NCBI GenBank assembly: GCA_964648695.1
Contig: CAZYLH010000005.1
Span: 1-47,617, forward strand
Source of the DNA: UBA4292 sp964648695
Lineage (GTDB): Bacteria > Bacillota > Clostridia > Lachnospirales > Lachnospiraceae
Direction: 5' to 3'
DNA length: 47,617 nucleotides
Numbering within the stretch: position 1 is the stretch's first letter; every line of letters begins with the position of its first letter. Below are positions 17,210 through 26,084 of the stretch, piece after piece. The position numbers and the translations under genes were made by a program. The notes beneath the pieces are model-generated. The model was given only the letters and a program-made list of their open reading frames with translations. It did no database searches and had not been told where the DNA came from.

Positions 17210-17539
17210 ATGGAGAAATCGATTGATTACGCAGCCATCGGTCTAAGATTGAAGCAATTCCGCAAGGAAAAAGGCATCACTCAGGATGCTATTGCAAAGG
17301 ATCTTGGCGTGACTGTGGCTTATATCAGCAACATAGAAAACAACAAGGTAAAGATGAACCTGAAGGTTCTCTCCTACTATGCTAATTTGCTGGGTGTATC
17401 TATTGATTATTTGCTTTACACAGACCGCTCTAAGGTCTCTTCTCTGGATGCTGAGATCTTAAAGATGATGGAATCCTTCTCCAACGAAGAAAAAGAGAAG
17501 CTCATCAAGGTGTTACACGTACTAAAAGATACTAAATAA
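17210..17539 (+). CDS. XRE-family transcriptional regulator
   Basis: 109 aa. A Cro/CI-type helix-turn-helix spans residues 9-65 (LKQFRKEKGITQDAIAKDLG, then VAYISNIENNKVKMNLKVL). A short helical C-terminus (SLDAEILKMMESFSNEEKEKLIKVLHVL) probably serves dimerisation, as in SinR/SlrR-like proteins. AAGGAGG lies 8 nt before the ATG. It is monocistronic, bounded by a terminator at 17553. Targets are unknown; the inverted repeats in its own upstream region suggest autoregulation. Confidence 0.88.
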   Translation: MEKSIDYAAIGLRLKQFRKEKGITQDAIAKDLGVTVAYISNIENNKVKMNLKVLSYYANLLGVSIDYLLYTDRSKVSSLDAEILKMMESFSNEEKEKLIKVLHVLKDTK

Positions 17540-17552
17540 TCCTCTATTTTTT

Positions 17553-17590
17553 AAAACGGACCGGTAAGATACCTTGCCGGTCCGTTTTTT
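17553..17590. terminator. Intrinsic terminator between XRE gene and SBP gene
   Basis: AAAACGGACCGG (17553-17564) pairs perfectly with CCGGTCCGTTTT (17577-17588) and runs into T6. It lies between convergent genes and probably works both ways. Confidence 0.9.
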
Positions 17591-17598
17591 ACGTGTTT

Positions 17599-19155
17599 TT
17601 ACTCCACAAAATATATGGTGGACATATCCTGTACATACAAAGGGTAGAATGTATAGCCCGCCAGCTTTTTGTTTACCGCCACCAATGATGCGGCATCCTG
17701 AATAAATACGCTTGCCGCATGCTCGGATAAGAGCTCCTGACAGATGGTGTAGTAATAGAGCTTTTCCTCATAGCTGGTGCTTGCAATCGCGGCTCTTATA
17801 GCCTCATCGTAATCTGCGTTAGAAAAATTTATAAAATTCTTGGATGAAGTCGAGTCATAGCGGCCAAGCAAGTCCTTAGGAGCAAGGTCTGCGTCAAGCC
17901 CCACAATGGTAGCCTGATAATCGCGCCCGACGTAGACCTCGGAGACCCATGTTGTCCACTCCACAAGCTCGATGGTGGCAGTTATACCGCCCTCCTTTAA
18001 CTGCTCCACGATCACCTGCGCCGTATCTATGTGAAACTGATAATTTGACGGAACGGAAATGGTCATCGAAAAGCCGTCCGGGTATCCTGCCTCACTGAGA
18101 AGCTCCTTTGCCTTTTCCACATCACGCGTATAAGCGTTTTCCAGCTCCTCATCGTAGTATGCCTCAAAGGCGGGGAACACGCCGCTTCCTATGATATGGC
18201 CATATCCGCCCCCAACCATGTCTATGATCTCCTGGGCATCCACCAGATAACAAAGCGCCTGTCTAACCAGCTCATTGTCAAACGGTTCTACGGCATTGTT
18301 TAAAAACAGCGCCTGAACAAGGTTGGAGCTTCCCACCTCGATATTATAGCTGTCTGTAAGCTGTGCAGCCTGGTCAGCTGTAAGATATGGATAGATATCA
18401 ATACTGCCGCTTTGGAGCGCCAGCAATACAGATGAGTCCGCATCGGCTATGATCTTAAATGTAACCTGGTCTAAATACGCCTGATTGCCATAATAATCCT
18501 CATTTTTCTCGATCACCAAGCTATCCTGTGCGGTGTATGAGACAAACTTAAACGGCCCCGTCCCGATGGGTGCGCTTGCCTGATCGTCATAATCCTTTGG
18601 AATGATCGCAGCAGTCATGTACGCGATAAATTCTGTGTCTCCCTCACTAAGATACACCTTCACCGTGCTCTCATCGACAATCTCCACCTCTTTTATGGCT
18701 GACAGATCGTCCATAAGGGAGGTGGTATCACCCAGCAGTCCAGCCGCTCGTTCCAGTGAGTATTTTACATCCTCCGCTGTGACTTCTTCGCCATTATGAA
18801 AGAGGACGCCTTCTCTCAATGTAAAGGTATACTCCGTTCCGTCATCGGAGACCTCATAGGACTGCGCAACAGCGCCCACCAGATTTCCCTGACTGTCGGG
18901 CTTTACAAGACCTTCAAAGATGTTAAAGAGCACTTCTCTTGTGCCCGCCGACTCCATCATATGGGGGTCCAATGTATCCAGATCCTGCTGGATTCCCACC
19001 ACAATGCTTCCGCCTTCCTTTGCCTCACTGCTCTCGGTTGTCTCCGTCTGTTCTGCATCGCTTTCCTGAGTGGTTGAGCTGCCAGTGCCAGAGCAGCTTG
19101 TAAGCGCCAATACGGCGGATAGTGAAACAAATGCAAGTAACTTTCTCGTTCTCAT
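17599..19155 (-). CDS. ABC transporter solute-binding lipoprotein, peptide/nickel (SBP_bac_5) type
   Basis: 518-aa extracellular binding protein of the OppA/DppA family. The N-terminus is a lipoprotein signal: MRTRKLL, a hydrophobic stretch and lipobox LTSC with Cys21. A Ser/Thr/Glu-rich linker (about 22-45) leads into the SBP fold: GGSIVVGIQQDLDTLDPHM, YTFTLREGVLFHNGEEV, TAEDVKYSLERA and the late YYYTICQELLSEHAASVFI. No permease or ATPase gene is adjacent, so it is an orphan that must borrow a transporter or act as a receptor. Ligand (peptide, glycoside, metal chelate) cannot be told. Confidence 0.88.
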   Translation of the reverse strand: MRTRKLLAFVSLSAVLALTSCSGTGSSTTQESDAEQTETTESSEAKEGGSIVVGIQQDLDTLDPHMMESAGTREVLFNIFEGLVKPDSQGNLVGAVAQSYEVSDDGTEYTFTLREGVLFHNGEEVTAEDVKYSLERAAGLLGDTTSLMDDLSAIKEVEIVDESTVKVYLSEGDTEFIAYMTAAIIPKDYDDQASAPIGTGPFKFVSYTAQDSLVIEKNEDYYGNQAYLDQVTFKIIADADSSVLLALQSGSIDIYPYLTADQAAQLTDSYNIEVGSSNLVQALFLNNAVEPFDNELVRQALCYLVDAQEIIDMVGGGYGHIIGSGVFPAFEAYYDEELENAYTRDVEKAKELLSEAGYPDGFSMTISVPSNYQFHIDTAQVIVEQLKEGGITATIELVEWTTWVSEVYVGRDYQATIVGLDADLAPKDLLGRYDSTSSKNFINFSNADYDEAIRAAIASTSYEEKLYYYTICQELLSEHAASVFIQDAASLVAVNKKLAGYTFYPLYVQDMSTIYFVE

Positions 19156-19202
19156 GCTTTGCTCTCCTTTCTAACGGGTTTACCCGTTCATAACTTTTAT
19201 CG

Positions 19203-19260
19203 TTGGCGGCCGGATTGGTCCGCCACGAACAAACACCGCCCGGATTACCGGGCGGTGTTA
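19203..19260 (-). terminator. Two hairpins downstream of rpsT (probable terminator region)
   Basis: AACACCGCCCGG/CCGGGCGGTGTT (19231-19259) is a perfect 12-bp stem. A second stem, TGGCGG/CCGCCA, lies at 19203-19226. On the minus strand the first is followed by GTTTGTTC, a moderate U-rich tail, so it most likely ends the rpsT transcript. Confidence 0.6.
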
Positions 19261-19331
19261 TTGTATACAAAGATCAATTAAAAAGCAAGCTTTTTACGCC
19301 ATACAGTGGGTTAGTCTGTCCGGCAAAAAAG

Positions 19332-19595
19332 TTACGCCATCTTGTTGACTGCCTGAGCCAGACGGGAAACCTTTCTTGAAGCTGTATTCTTGTGATATAC
19401 TCCCTTCCTCTGAGCCTTGTCAATCTCACTGGTAGCCGCAAGCAGAGCTGCCTGAGCCACTTCCTTATCTCCTTTTTCGATGGCTGCGTCCACCTTCTTA
19501 ACATAAGTCTTAACTCTGGACTTAATTGACTTATTCCTCTCGGTCTTAGTCTTGGTTACTAAAACTCTCTTCTTTGCAGATTTAATATTTGCCAT
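19332..19595 (-). CDS. rpsT: 30S ribosomal protein S20
   Basis: 87-aa basic, helical small-subunit protein binding 16S rRNA. MANIKSAKKRV...RNKSIKSRVKTYVKKV and the GVYHKNTASRKVSRLAQAVN ending are typical of S20. The start at 19595 is fixed by GGAGGT a few bases upstream and by the universal MANIKSA N-terminus; longer readings are spurious. It has its own consensus promoter and a leader of about 110 nt. Confidence 0.98.
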   Translation of the reverse strand: MANIKSAKKRVLVTKTKTERNKSIKSRVKTYVKKVDAAIEKGDKEVAQAALLAATSEIDKAQRKGVYHKNTASRKVSRLAQAVNKMA

Positions 19596-19711
19596 GTGGC
19601 ACCTCCAATATATACACAAACTTAAAGTAATTTGTATAAGTCGGAAGGAGAGAGTCTCCCGCTTATAACCTCTGTCCCTTTTGACACGGCTAGCTGGACA
19701 GACACTAAGAC

Positions 19712-19740
19712 AGTGTAGCAAAAAGCTTTCCGGCTGTCAA
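19712..19740 (-). promoter_or_regulatory. SigA promoter of rpsT
   Basis: Minus strand: TTGACA (19740-19735), 17-bp spacer, TACACT (19717-19712). Confidence 0.85.
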
Positions 19741-19810
19741 TCACTATTTTGTATTTTTTGTTTTTTACAATGCCTGAGCTAAAAAGTTCTTTCGCTCACA
19801 TGAGCCTGCG

Positions 19811-20563
19811 TCACTTATGAGCGACAGGTATTGCGGGATGTTTTTTTAGCATCCCGTTTATGATTTCACGAGTATAAGCACCAACGTGCTTTTTTACGGA
19901 CTTGTCCAGGTCTGAAATGAAAAAGGGATCTCCAAACTCTACGTAGACAATGCCTTTTTTGACTTTAGGATGCTGGCGCTCCCATACCTCCCAGGTGCCG
20001 GAGATGGCCACGGGTACCACGGGAACCTTGGCCTTTTCTGCCATCTTAAGGGAACCTTCCTTAAACTCCAGCGTGGGAGTTTTGTCGGGATGTCTGTTTC
20101 TCGTGCCCTCGGGGCAAATCCAGACGGAGATGCCTCTTTTTAACTGTTCCGTGCCCTTTATAATGGTCGCCATACTCTGGCGCATATCATCACGGTCTAA
20201 AAACAGGCAGTAGAGCAGATTCATCCAGCTGGAGAGAAGTGGAACTTTTTGCATCTGGATTTTGGAGACAAAGCCGCAAGAGCCCTTTATCTGTGTGTAA
20301 CCGGCGATAATGTCAAAATAGCTCCTGTGGTTTGAGACGTAAAGTACCGCGGTGTCCTCCGGAACTTTCTCTCTGCCCGCCACCTTTAGCTTAACACCGC
20401 TGGTAAAAAGAATCAGTCTGAAGGCGGACTGAACCAGCTTTAGGGCAAGTTTGTTTTTTAGGGTGGTACTAAATAAGCCGATCACCCACAAAATCCCTAA
20501 GGGGATGATCCCAATAAGCAAATATAGGGCGACAATTGTGTAATCTAAAATAACTCTAATCAT
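19811..20563 (-). CDS. plsC: 1-acyl-sn-glycerol-3-phosphate acyltransferase
   Basis: Makes phosphatidic acid from lysophosphatidic acid at the membrane. The 250-aa protein has an N-terminal hydrophobic segment (about 5-30), the HX4D catalytic motif in NHRSYFD and the glycerol-phosphate-binding motif WICPEGTRN. VPVVPVAISGTWE is a further family block. It is last in a probable operon after malQ (66 bp apart) and the DnaK/DnaJ module. Confidence 0.93.
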   Translation of the reverse strand: MIRVILDYTIVALYLLIGIIPLGILWVIGLFSTTLKNKLALKLVQSAFRLILFTSGVKLKVAGREKVPEDTAVLYVSNHRSYFDIIAGYTQIKGSCGFVSKIQMQKVPLLSSWMNLLYCLFLDRDDMRQSMATIIKGTEQLKRGISVWICPEGTRNRHPDKTPTLEFKEGSLKMAEKAKVPVVPVAISGTWEVWERQHPKVKKGIVYVEFGDPFFISDLDKSVKKHVGAYTREIINGMLKKHPAIPVAHK

Positions 20564-20629
20564 TTCGTACCGGCAGGCTGCGTCTTTGCGGCTTGCTCAT
20601 TCCCTCCTCTTTGGGTGTCAGCTGTTTTC

Positions 20630-22240
20630 TTAAGTTTGCTCGGAGTTTTTGGCTTTTGCCTCAGAGCCCTTGCGCCCTACATCAGAGCCTTTGTCCTTTG
20701 GTTCGCTTTCTTTTTTAGGGAGTCTTGCATAGATACCGGTCAGTTTTTTTAGATACGCTGCAAGCCCATCGTTGAAGTTTTCAGGGTGAACTCTAAACTG
20801 CCAATTTCCCGATGCCACGGAAGGGGTGTTCATCCTTTGGCTGCTGTCATAGCCCAGTAAATCCTGCATGGGGTAGATTGCATATCTTGCCGTGGTGCTC
20901 ATGGCGGTGCGAATCATATCCCAGTGTATCGTATTGCCGCTGGTATTCATATAAATGCGGATCTTATCCTGCACTTCAGGCTCTAAGGATTTATACCACC
21001 CCTGAGAGGTGTCATTGTCATGGGTTCCAGTGTAGCAGATGCAGTTTTCGGTGGTGAAGCGATAGGGGTAAATGTCATTATCCTCCGGGTTTCCAAATGC
21101 AAACTGCAGCACCTTCATGCCGGGAAGATTAAAGCGGTCACGCAGAGCTTCCACTTCCGGGGTGATAATTCCCAGATCCTCCGCCCAGATAGGAAGATCC
21201 TTGCCGAGGGCTTTTTGCAGGGCGCTAAAGAAGTCTACGCCGTGTCCGGGGCACCACTTGCCGCCTGTGGCGTCCTCATCGCCGTAGGGCACCGCCCAGT
21301 ATGACTCAAATCCGCGGAAATGATCGATGCGGATATAGTCAAAGACGGATAGCTGATTTTTTATGCGGCTAATCCACCATAAATAGCCGGTTTTTTTGTG
21401 ATAACTCCAGTCATAGAGAGGATTTCCCCAGAGCTGGCCTGTTGCACTAAAATAATCCGGCGGAACGCCCGCTACGACTGTTGGATAGCCCTCATCGTCT
21501 AAGAGAAACAGCTCCGGATGAGCCCACACATCAGCACTGTCCATGGAGACGAATATGGGAATGTCGCCTACAATCTTTATTCCACGGATGTTGGCATAAG
21601 TCTTTAGAGCCGCCCACTGGCGGAAGAAAAGAAACTGGATAAATTCGTGATAACCCATGTCCCGGGAAAATTTCTCCTTTAGAGCCGCCTTCATTTTTGG
21701 AGTGGGTTTTTTTAGCTCATCATCCCAATCAAGAAAGCTAATACCGCCCTGGGAGGCTTTTATGGACATAAAGAGGGAGTAGTCTGATAGCCAGTCCGCA
21801 TTTTCCTTGCGGAATTTTTCAAAGCTCTTTGTAACGGATGCGTCCAGCACAGGCTTTTTTCGCTTCTGATCACGCAAAAAATTGTCATAGGCCCTTTTAA
21901 AAAGAGGGTTTTTAAAGTACTGCACATAGCCGTAATCCACCTTGTCATCAGAAAAAGCAGGGGTGTAGGCTAAATCCTCATTTGTAAGCAATCCGTCCAC
22001 GACTAAGTCGTTCAGCGAAATAAAAAGGGGCTGCCCTGCAAATGCGGAAAAGCACTGATAAGGGGAGTCCCCATAGCCCGTGGGTCCGAATGGCAGAACC
22101 TGCCAGATGGACTGACCGGCCTTTTCCAAAAAGTCTACAAAGTCATAGGCACCCCGCCCGAAATCTCCGATGCCATATTTAGAAGGGAGCGATGAGGGGT
22201 GTAATAAAACACCTGCATATCTTGGCGTTAGCTTTGTCAT
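20630..22240 (-). CDS. malQ: 4-alpha-glucanotransferase (amylomaltase), GH77
   Basis: Disproportionates maltodextrins. The 536-aa GH77 enzyme starts with the typical RYAGVLLHPSSLPSKYGIGDFG. The nucleophile Asp is in RIDHFRGFESYWAVP, the acid/base Glu in WAEDLGIITPEV and the stabilising Asp in CYTGTHDNDTSQGWY. The last 30 residues are a low-complexity Lys/Glu/Ser tail not expected in GH77, possibly from gene-end drift. AGGAGG lies before the ATG. No maltodextrin transporter or glycogen gene is adjacent; the start is 24 bp after the J-domain gene. Confidence 0.95.
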   Translation of the reverse strand: MTKLTPRYAGVLLHPSSLPSKYGIGDFGRGAYDFVDFLEKAGQSIWQVLPFGPTGYGDSPYQCFSAFAGQPLFISLNDLVVDGLLTNEDLAYTPAFSDDKVDYGYVQYFKNPLFKRAYDNFLRDQKRKKPVLDASVTKSFEKFRKENADWLSDYSLFMSIKASQGGISFLDWDDELKKPTPKMKAALKEKFSRDMGYHEFIQFLFFRQWAALKTYANIRGIKIVGDIPIFVSMDSADVWAHPELFLLDDEGYPTVVAGVPPDYFSATGQLWGNPLYDWSYHKKTGYLWWISRIKNQLSVFDYIRIDHFRGFESYWAVPYGDEDATGGKWCPGHGVDFFSALQKALGKDLPIWAEDLGIITPEVEALRDRFNLPGMKVLQFAFGNPEDNDIYPYRFTTENCICYTGTHDNDTSQGWYKSLEPEVQDKIRIYMNTSGNTIHWDMIRTAMSTTARYAIYPMQDLLGYDSSQRMNTPSVASGNWQFRVHPENFNDGLAAYLKKLTGIYARLPKKESEPKDKGSDVGRKGSEAKAKNSEQT

Positions 22241-22264
22241 ATATAGCCTCCTTAATAAATTTAG

Positions 22265-22948
22265 CTAACAAAAACAAAACATACCCGGTCCGCAGCAAAG
22301 GCTGCTGCCTCCGCATACATTACAGAGCATGCTAAACAAACACAGCCTACAGCAGAAATCGGAGCCGCTCATATCCGGCGCGCCGTAGGCGCGCCCCATC
22401 TCCTCATACCATCCGGAGCCATTTTGAAGCCGGGACATGAACTGTTTGTATTCCATGTTATTGGGTTCTAATTGGCATGCCCGCTGGATCTGCTCCTGAG
22501 CGGTGGCGGTATTTCCAAGTCCTGCGTTTGCCCTGGCTGAAAAGTAGTACCACTTTCCATCATGGGTCTTTATATCTCCTAAGGTTCTTATAGCCTCCTC
22601 ATACATACGGTTGTTAATAAAATTAGCGCATGCCTGATAATATGCCTCATCCTGATCCATGGAAGAAGAGCCCTGCTGACGCTGACCGGCGCCAAAACCG
22701 CCATAACCGTGCTGGTCATAGCCGTACCCTCCGTAGGCGCTATGAGCGTCCGTGGCCTCTCCGTTTACTATGGCCTTATAAGCACGCTGGATCTCCTTAA
22801 AGCGCTCCTCAGCGGCTGCCCTTTCTGCTTCACTTTTTCCTATATTGGAGTCCGGGTGATACTTGCGGCTCAGCTTTCGGTATGCCCGTTTAATCTCCTC
22901 ATCGGAGGCATTTCTGTCAACCCCCAGTACCTTATACGGATCGGTCAT
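22265..22948 (-). CDS. J-domain protein with TPR-like region and Cys-rich tail
   Basis: 227-aa DnaJ-type co-chaperone lacking the zinc and substrate domains of true DnaJ. The J-domain (1-65) carries HPD at 31-33. A Gly/Gln-rich linker (about 85-105) leads to a helical repeat region (about 108-180: YYQACANFINNRMYEEAIRT, FSARANAGLGNTATAQEQIQ) that looks like TPRs. The last 34 residues are hydrophobic with nine cysteines (FCCRLC...LCC...MFCFC). The tail could bind metal or associate with membrane. The gene overlaps the DUF5685 gene by 4 bp and sits in an operon with a DnaK, so it is probably that Hsp70's partner. Confidence 0.85.
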   Translation of the reverse strand: MTDPYKVLGVDRNASDEEIKRAYRKLSRKYHPDSNIGKSEAERAAAEERFKEIQRAYKAIVNGEATDAHSAYGGYGYDQHGYGGFGAGQRQQGSSSMDQDEAYYQACANFINNRMYEEAIRTLGDIKTHDGKWYYFSARANAGLGNTATAQEQIQRACQLEPNNMEYKQFMSRLQNGSGWYEEMGRAYGAPDMSGSDFCCRLCLFSMLCNVCGGSSLCCGPGMFCFC

Positions 22949-23814
22949 CCCTCCCGACTCTCCTTTCTCTTTCCTTGTTGGCGCTCCTCCTTCACCTTCA
23001 AAAACCGGCTCCAGATTCCCGCATAAATAATATTCCTCAAAAGCTCCCCATCCGTAAGGACAGGAAGCTTCTCAAACTCTCTTGCTCCGGCAGTCGCCAG
23101 CATTAAAAGCTGTCCGTAAATCCACTCATCAAAATCTTCCCTAAAAGAAAAACTTTTAAGCGGGTTAAAGCAGTGCTTTTTCTCATCCCGCAAAAGATCA
23201 TCATAGGCGTCCAGAAGATAAATGAGCTTGCCAAGATAAAAGCCCATCAAACGCAGTTCCTGCTCCCACTCATCATGACGCCATGCAAAGACCTCACCCA
23301 TCATTTTACCAGTCTGAGCTGCGATAAAGTCCAGAGCCTTTTCATTTATCTTTCGCCCTTCAAACTTTTTTTCAAGCAAACTGGTTTTTTTTAGGCACTC
23401 TTTGATGCATGCACACTTTTGGGGATACAGCTTAGTAAGCTTTTTGATATCTGTCTCAAGAATACCCTTATAGCAAAAAGCTCCAACCTTTTTTTCATCC
23501 CTCCAGTCGTCCACACATTTATAGTATGTCAGCAGTATGTTCATGTGTGCCGCATAGGCTATGCAGGAATTTGCCAGATATGGCTTTTTTTCAAACGGAT
23601 GAAGCACGCAGCGCCTGTCTTTTTCTGTGGTATCCGGCTCATAAAGTCCTGTCAGAAGGATTCCCAAGAAAGTCAGGTCATAGCTAAGTGACAGCTGCCC
23701 CCACACTCCGTATTCCTCCCGGAGTCCTCTGCAGAGCCCACAATAATATTTCTGATAACGGTCATATTCCCGTATTTTTAACTCAGGTCTGTTGACAACA
23801 ATATATCCAAACAT
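22945..23814 (-). CDS. DUF5685 family protein
   Basis: 289 aa, predicted nearly all helical and soluble. The N-terminus is family-typical (MFGYIVVNRPELKIREYDRY) with a CGLC motif (25-28). Two acidic motifs stand out: DDWRD at 102-106 and DAYDDLLRD at 202-210, each in a helix-like context. Their spacing of about 100 residues recalls the paired Asp-rich motifs of type I isoprenoid synthases; this is an inference. Cysteines also occur at 84, 100, 114, 134, 136 and 140. It is embedded between a zinc-ribbon membrane protein (9 bp) and a J-domain protein (4-bp overlap). Function is unknown. Confidence 0.8.
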   Translation of the reverse strand: MFGYIVVNRPELKIREYDRYQKYYCGLCRGLREEYGVWGQLSLSYDLTFLGILLTGLYEPDTTEKDRRCVLHPFEKKPYLANSCIAYAAHMNILLTYYKCVDDWRDEKKVGAFCYKGILETDIKKLTKLYPQKCACIKECLKKTSLLEKKFEGRKINEKALDFIAAQTGKMMGEVFAWRHDEWEQELRLMGFYLGKLIYLLDAYDDLLRDEKKHCFNPLKSFSFREDFDEWIYGQLLMLATAGAREFEKLPVLTDGELLRNIIYAGIWSRFLKVKEERQQGKRKESREG

Positions 23815-23823
23815 CTTTTATCC

Positions 23824-24231
23824 TTAGCTCTTCTTTGTAAACTCAATCCTGCACTTAGGGCAGGTGATCACAACCTTTCCCTTGCCCCTGGGTATTTTGA
23901 TCTTTTGCCCGCATCCAGGACACGAATAAATATGATGGGTTTTTCTGATTCTGGCATGGGCCAAAAAACGCCGTTGCCTGTCCCGAAGTCCCTGGGTATG
24001 ACTCAAAAACCAGTCATTTTCACGATTCCGCTTCTCATAGTTTTTTGACAAAATACGAGCATATGTATAGATCAGCAGTACCAGAGCCAAGACCAGGAGG
24101 ATAAAACTTCCCACAAAAATGTTGATGAATATCAGGATCATACCAGTCCACAAAAGGAAATATCCCAGACTGTCAAGACCGTATCGTCCCTGCATAAACC
24201 GATATATACTTTGTTTCAGATTCCTCAACAT
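23824..24231 (-). CDS. Small membrane protein with C-terminal zinc ribbon
   Basis: 135 aa. Two adjacent hydrophobic helices (about 20-60) anchor it, followed by a charged stretch and a C-terminal zinc ribbon: CPGC at about 107-110 and CPKC about 20 residues later, with basic residues between. I do not recognise a named family. It lies directly after dnaK (18 bp) and 9 bp before the DUF5685 gene, so it belongs to the Hsp70 operon. It may tether the chaperone system to the membrane. Confidence 0.75.
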   Translation of the reverse strand: MLRNLKQSIYRFMQGRYGLDSLGYFLLWTGMILIFINIFVGSFILLVLALVLLIYTYARILSKNYEKRNRENDWFLSHTQGLRDRQRRFLAHARIRKTHHIYSCPGCGQKIKIPRGKGKVVITCPKCRIEFTKKS

Positions 24232-24249
24232 AAGATTTCCTCCACCTTT

Positions 24250-26013
24250 TTATAAAAGCTCTGCGGCAGATTCTCTAAGCTGCTGCGCTGCCTCTTTTAT
24301 CTGCCCTGCCTGCATATCTGTGATCTTCTCCGGAGAGCTCTTTGCAACCAACTTTTTACACAAATCCTTATCTGCCCTGATTTTCTTATACTTCTCTCGA
24401 GGCATATTGGACTTTTCCTGCTCAAGGCGCTGTTCCACCTGATATACCAGATTTTCCGCCTCGTTTCGGATTTCGAGCAGCTCAAGCCGCTTATTCTCCT
24501 CCGCCTCATAACGGGCTGCATCCTCTCTGGCTCTGCGGATCTCCTCCTCGGACAGATTGTTGCTGCTGGTGATGGTGATCTGCTGTTCTCTTCCGGTTCC
24601 CAGATCCTTTGCCGAAACCTTTAGGATACCGTTTACGTCGATGTCAAAGGTCACCTCTATCTGAGGAGTTCCTGCCAGGGCCTTCTTGATACCCTCAAGC
24701 CTGAAATTACCCAGCAGCTTATTATCCCTTGCAAACTTTCTCTCGCCCTGGTAAACCTTTACCTCCACGCTGGTCTGAAAATTTGCAGCAGTGGTAAAAA
24801 TCTTACTCTGACGGGTGGGGATGGTCTCGTTTCGCTCAATGATCCGATGAGAAATTCCTCCCACTGTCTCAATGGAAAGAGAAAGAGGGGTCACATCCAT
24901 CAGTAAGATCTGGGCGACTTTGGAGTCTGTGGAAAGAGCGAAACTATCTGCCGCTAACTTCCCTCCCTGAATGGCTGCTCCTAAGGCAACGCATTCATCG
25001 GGGTTTACAGACTTGCTGGGGTCTTTTCCCAGAAGCGTGCTCACCTTTCTCTCGACTGCGGGGATGCGCGTGGATCCGCCTACTAACAGTACTCTGTCAA
25101 TCTGAGACGCCGTCAGCCCGGCATCAGCCAAGGCGTGTTTTACCGGCACCTCCGTTCTGTTCACCAGATCCTTTGTCAATTCCTCGAACATCTTCCTTGT
25201 GATGTTCATCTGCATATGGATTGGCTCTCCCTTTTTCACAGTGATAAACGGGAGGTTTAGATTGTAGTTTTCCGCAAAGGAAAGTTCCTTTTTCGCTCTC
25301 TCCGCCTCCTCACGCACCCTCTGCATGGCTGCGGCGTCTTTCTCAATCTTCACTCTGTGAGCCTTTTGAAATTCTTTGACGATGAACTCTACCAGGCGCT
25401 CATCAAAATCATCGCCCCCAAGGCGATTATCTCCGGCGGTGGAAAGCACCTCGATTATATTGTCCCCGATCTCTATGACTGATACGTCAAAGGTGCCGCC
25501 TCCCAGGTCATATACCAAAATTTTCTGGGACTGTCCATTGTCAAGCCCATATGCCAAGGCAGCTGCCGTTGGCTCATTGATAATACGCTTCACCTCAAGC
25601 CCCGCAATGCGTCCCGCGTCCTTTGTAGCCTGGCGCTGCGCATCGTTAAAATATGCAGGAACAGTGATAACTGCCTCTGTTACGCTCTCTCCCAGATAAT
25701 TTTCAGCATCCTTCTTTAATCTGCCAAGTATCATGGCAGAAATTTCCTGAGGAGAGAAATTTTTCTCATCAATCCTGCAGCGGTAATCCGTACCCATCTG
25801 CCGCTTGATGGATGTAATAGTTCGATCCGGATTTACGGCAGCCTGCCGCTTTGCCTTCTCCCCAACAAAACGCTGGCCGTCCTTTGAAAAAGCCACCACG
25901 GTTGGCGTTGTCCTGGCGCCCTCGCCGTTAGAAATAATGACTGCTCTGTCGCCTTCCATCACTGCCACAGCGCTGTTTGTCGTTCCAAGATCTATACCTA
26001 TTACCTTTCCCAT
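24250..26013 (-). CDS. dnaK: Hsp70 family chaperone (DnaK-type), probable accessory paralog
   Basis: ATP-driven chaperone, 587 aa from the ATG at 26013 (MGKVIGIDLGTTNSAVAVMEG); an upstream GTG reading would add a non-conserved 21-aa extension. The nucleotide-binding domain has the phosphate-1 motif, VITVPAYFNDAQRQATKDAG, VYDLGGGTFDVSVIEIGDN and LVGGSTRIPAVE. The substrate domain has DVTPLSLSIETVGG. The lid is short and the usual Gly-rich/acidic C-terminal tail is missing. The neighbourhood lacks hrcA, grpE and a full dnaJ, and instead has a zinc-ribbon membrane protein, DUF5685 and a J-TPR protein. I therefore take it as a second, specialised Hsp70. Its promoter overlaps a tandem-repeat operator, not CIRCE. 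Confidence 0.92.
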   Translation of the reverse strand: MGKVIGIDLGTTNSAVAVMEGDRAVIISNGEGARTTPTVVAFSKDGQRFVGEKAKRQAAVNPDRTITSIKRQMGTDYRCRIDEKNFSPQEISAMILGRLKKDAENYLGESVTEAVITVPAYFNDAQRQATKDAGRIAGLEVKRIINEPTAAALAYGLDNGQSQKILVYDLGGGTFDVSVIEIGDNIIEVLSTAGDNRLGGDDFDERLVEFIVKEFQKAHRVKIEKDAAAMQRVREEAERAKKELSFAENYNLNLPFITVKKGEPIHMQMNITRKMFEELTKDLVNRTEVPVKHALADAGLTASQIDRVLLVGGSTRIPAVERKVSTLLGKDPSKSVNPDECVALGAAIQGGKLAADSFALSTDSKVAQILLMDVTPLSLSIETVGGISHRIIERNETIPTRQSKIFTTAANFQTSVEVKVYQGERKFARDNKLLGNFRLEGIKKALAGTPQIEVTFDIDVNGILKVSAKDLGTGREQQITITSSNNLSEEEIRRAREDAARYEAEENKRLELLEIRNEAENLVYQVEQRLEQEKSNMPREKYKKIRADKDLCKKLVAKSSPEKITDMQAGQIKEAAQQLRESAAELL

Positions 26014-26084
26014 ATTCTCTACCTGCCAATCATCTAAATCCTCTGACAATGCTGCTTTTTTATACCGTTTTTTCACATTGTCAA

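Noticed and set aside
26014..26076. N-terminal extension of DnaK from a GTG at 26076
   Set aside because: All Hsp70 proteins begin close to the GKVIGIDLGTTNS block; the extension is not conserved-looking and the ATG at 26013 fits.
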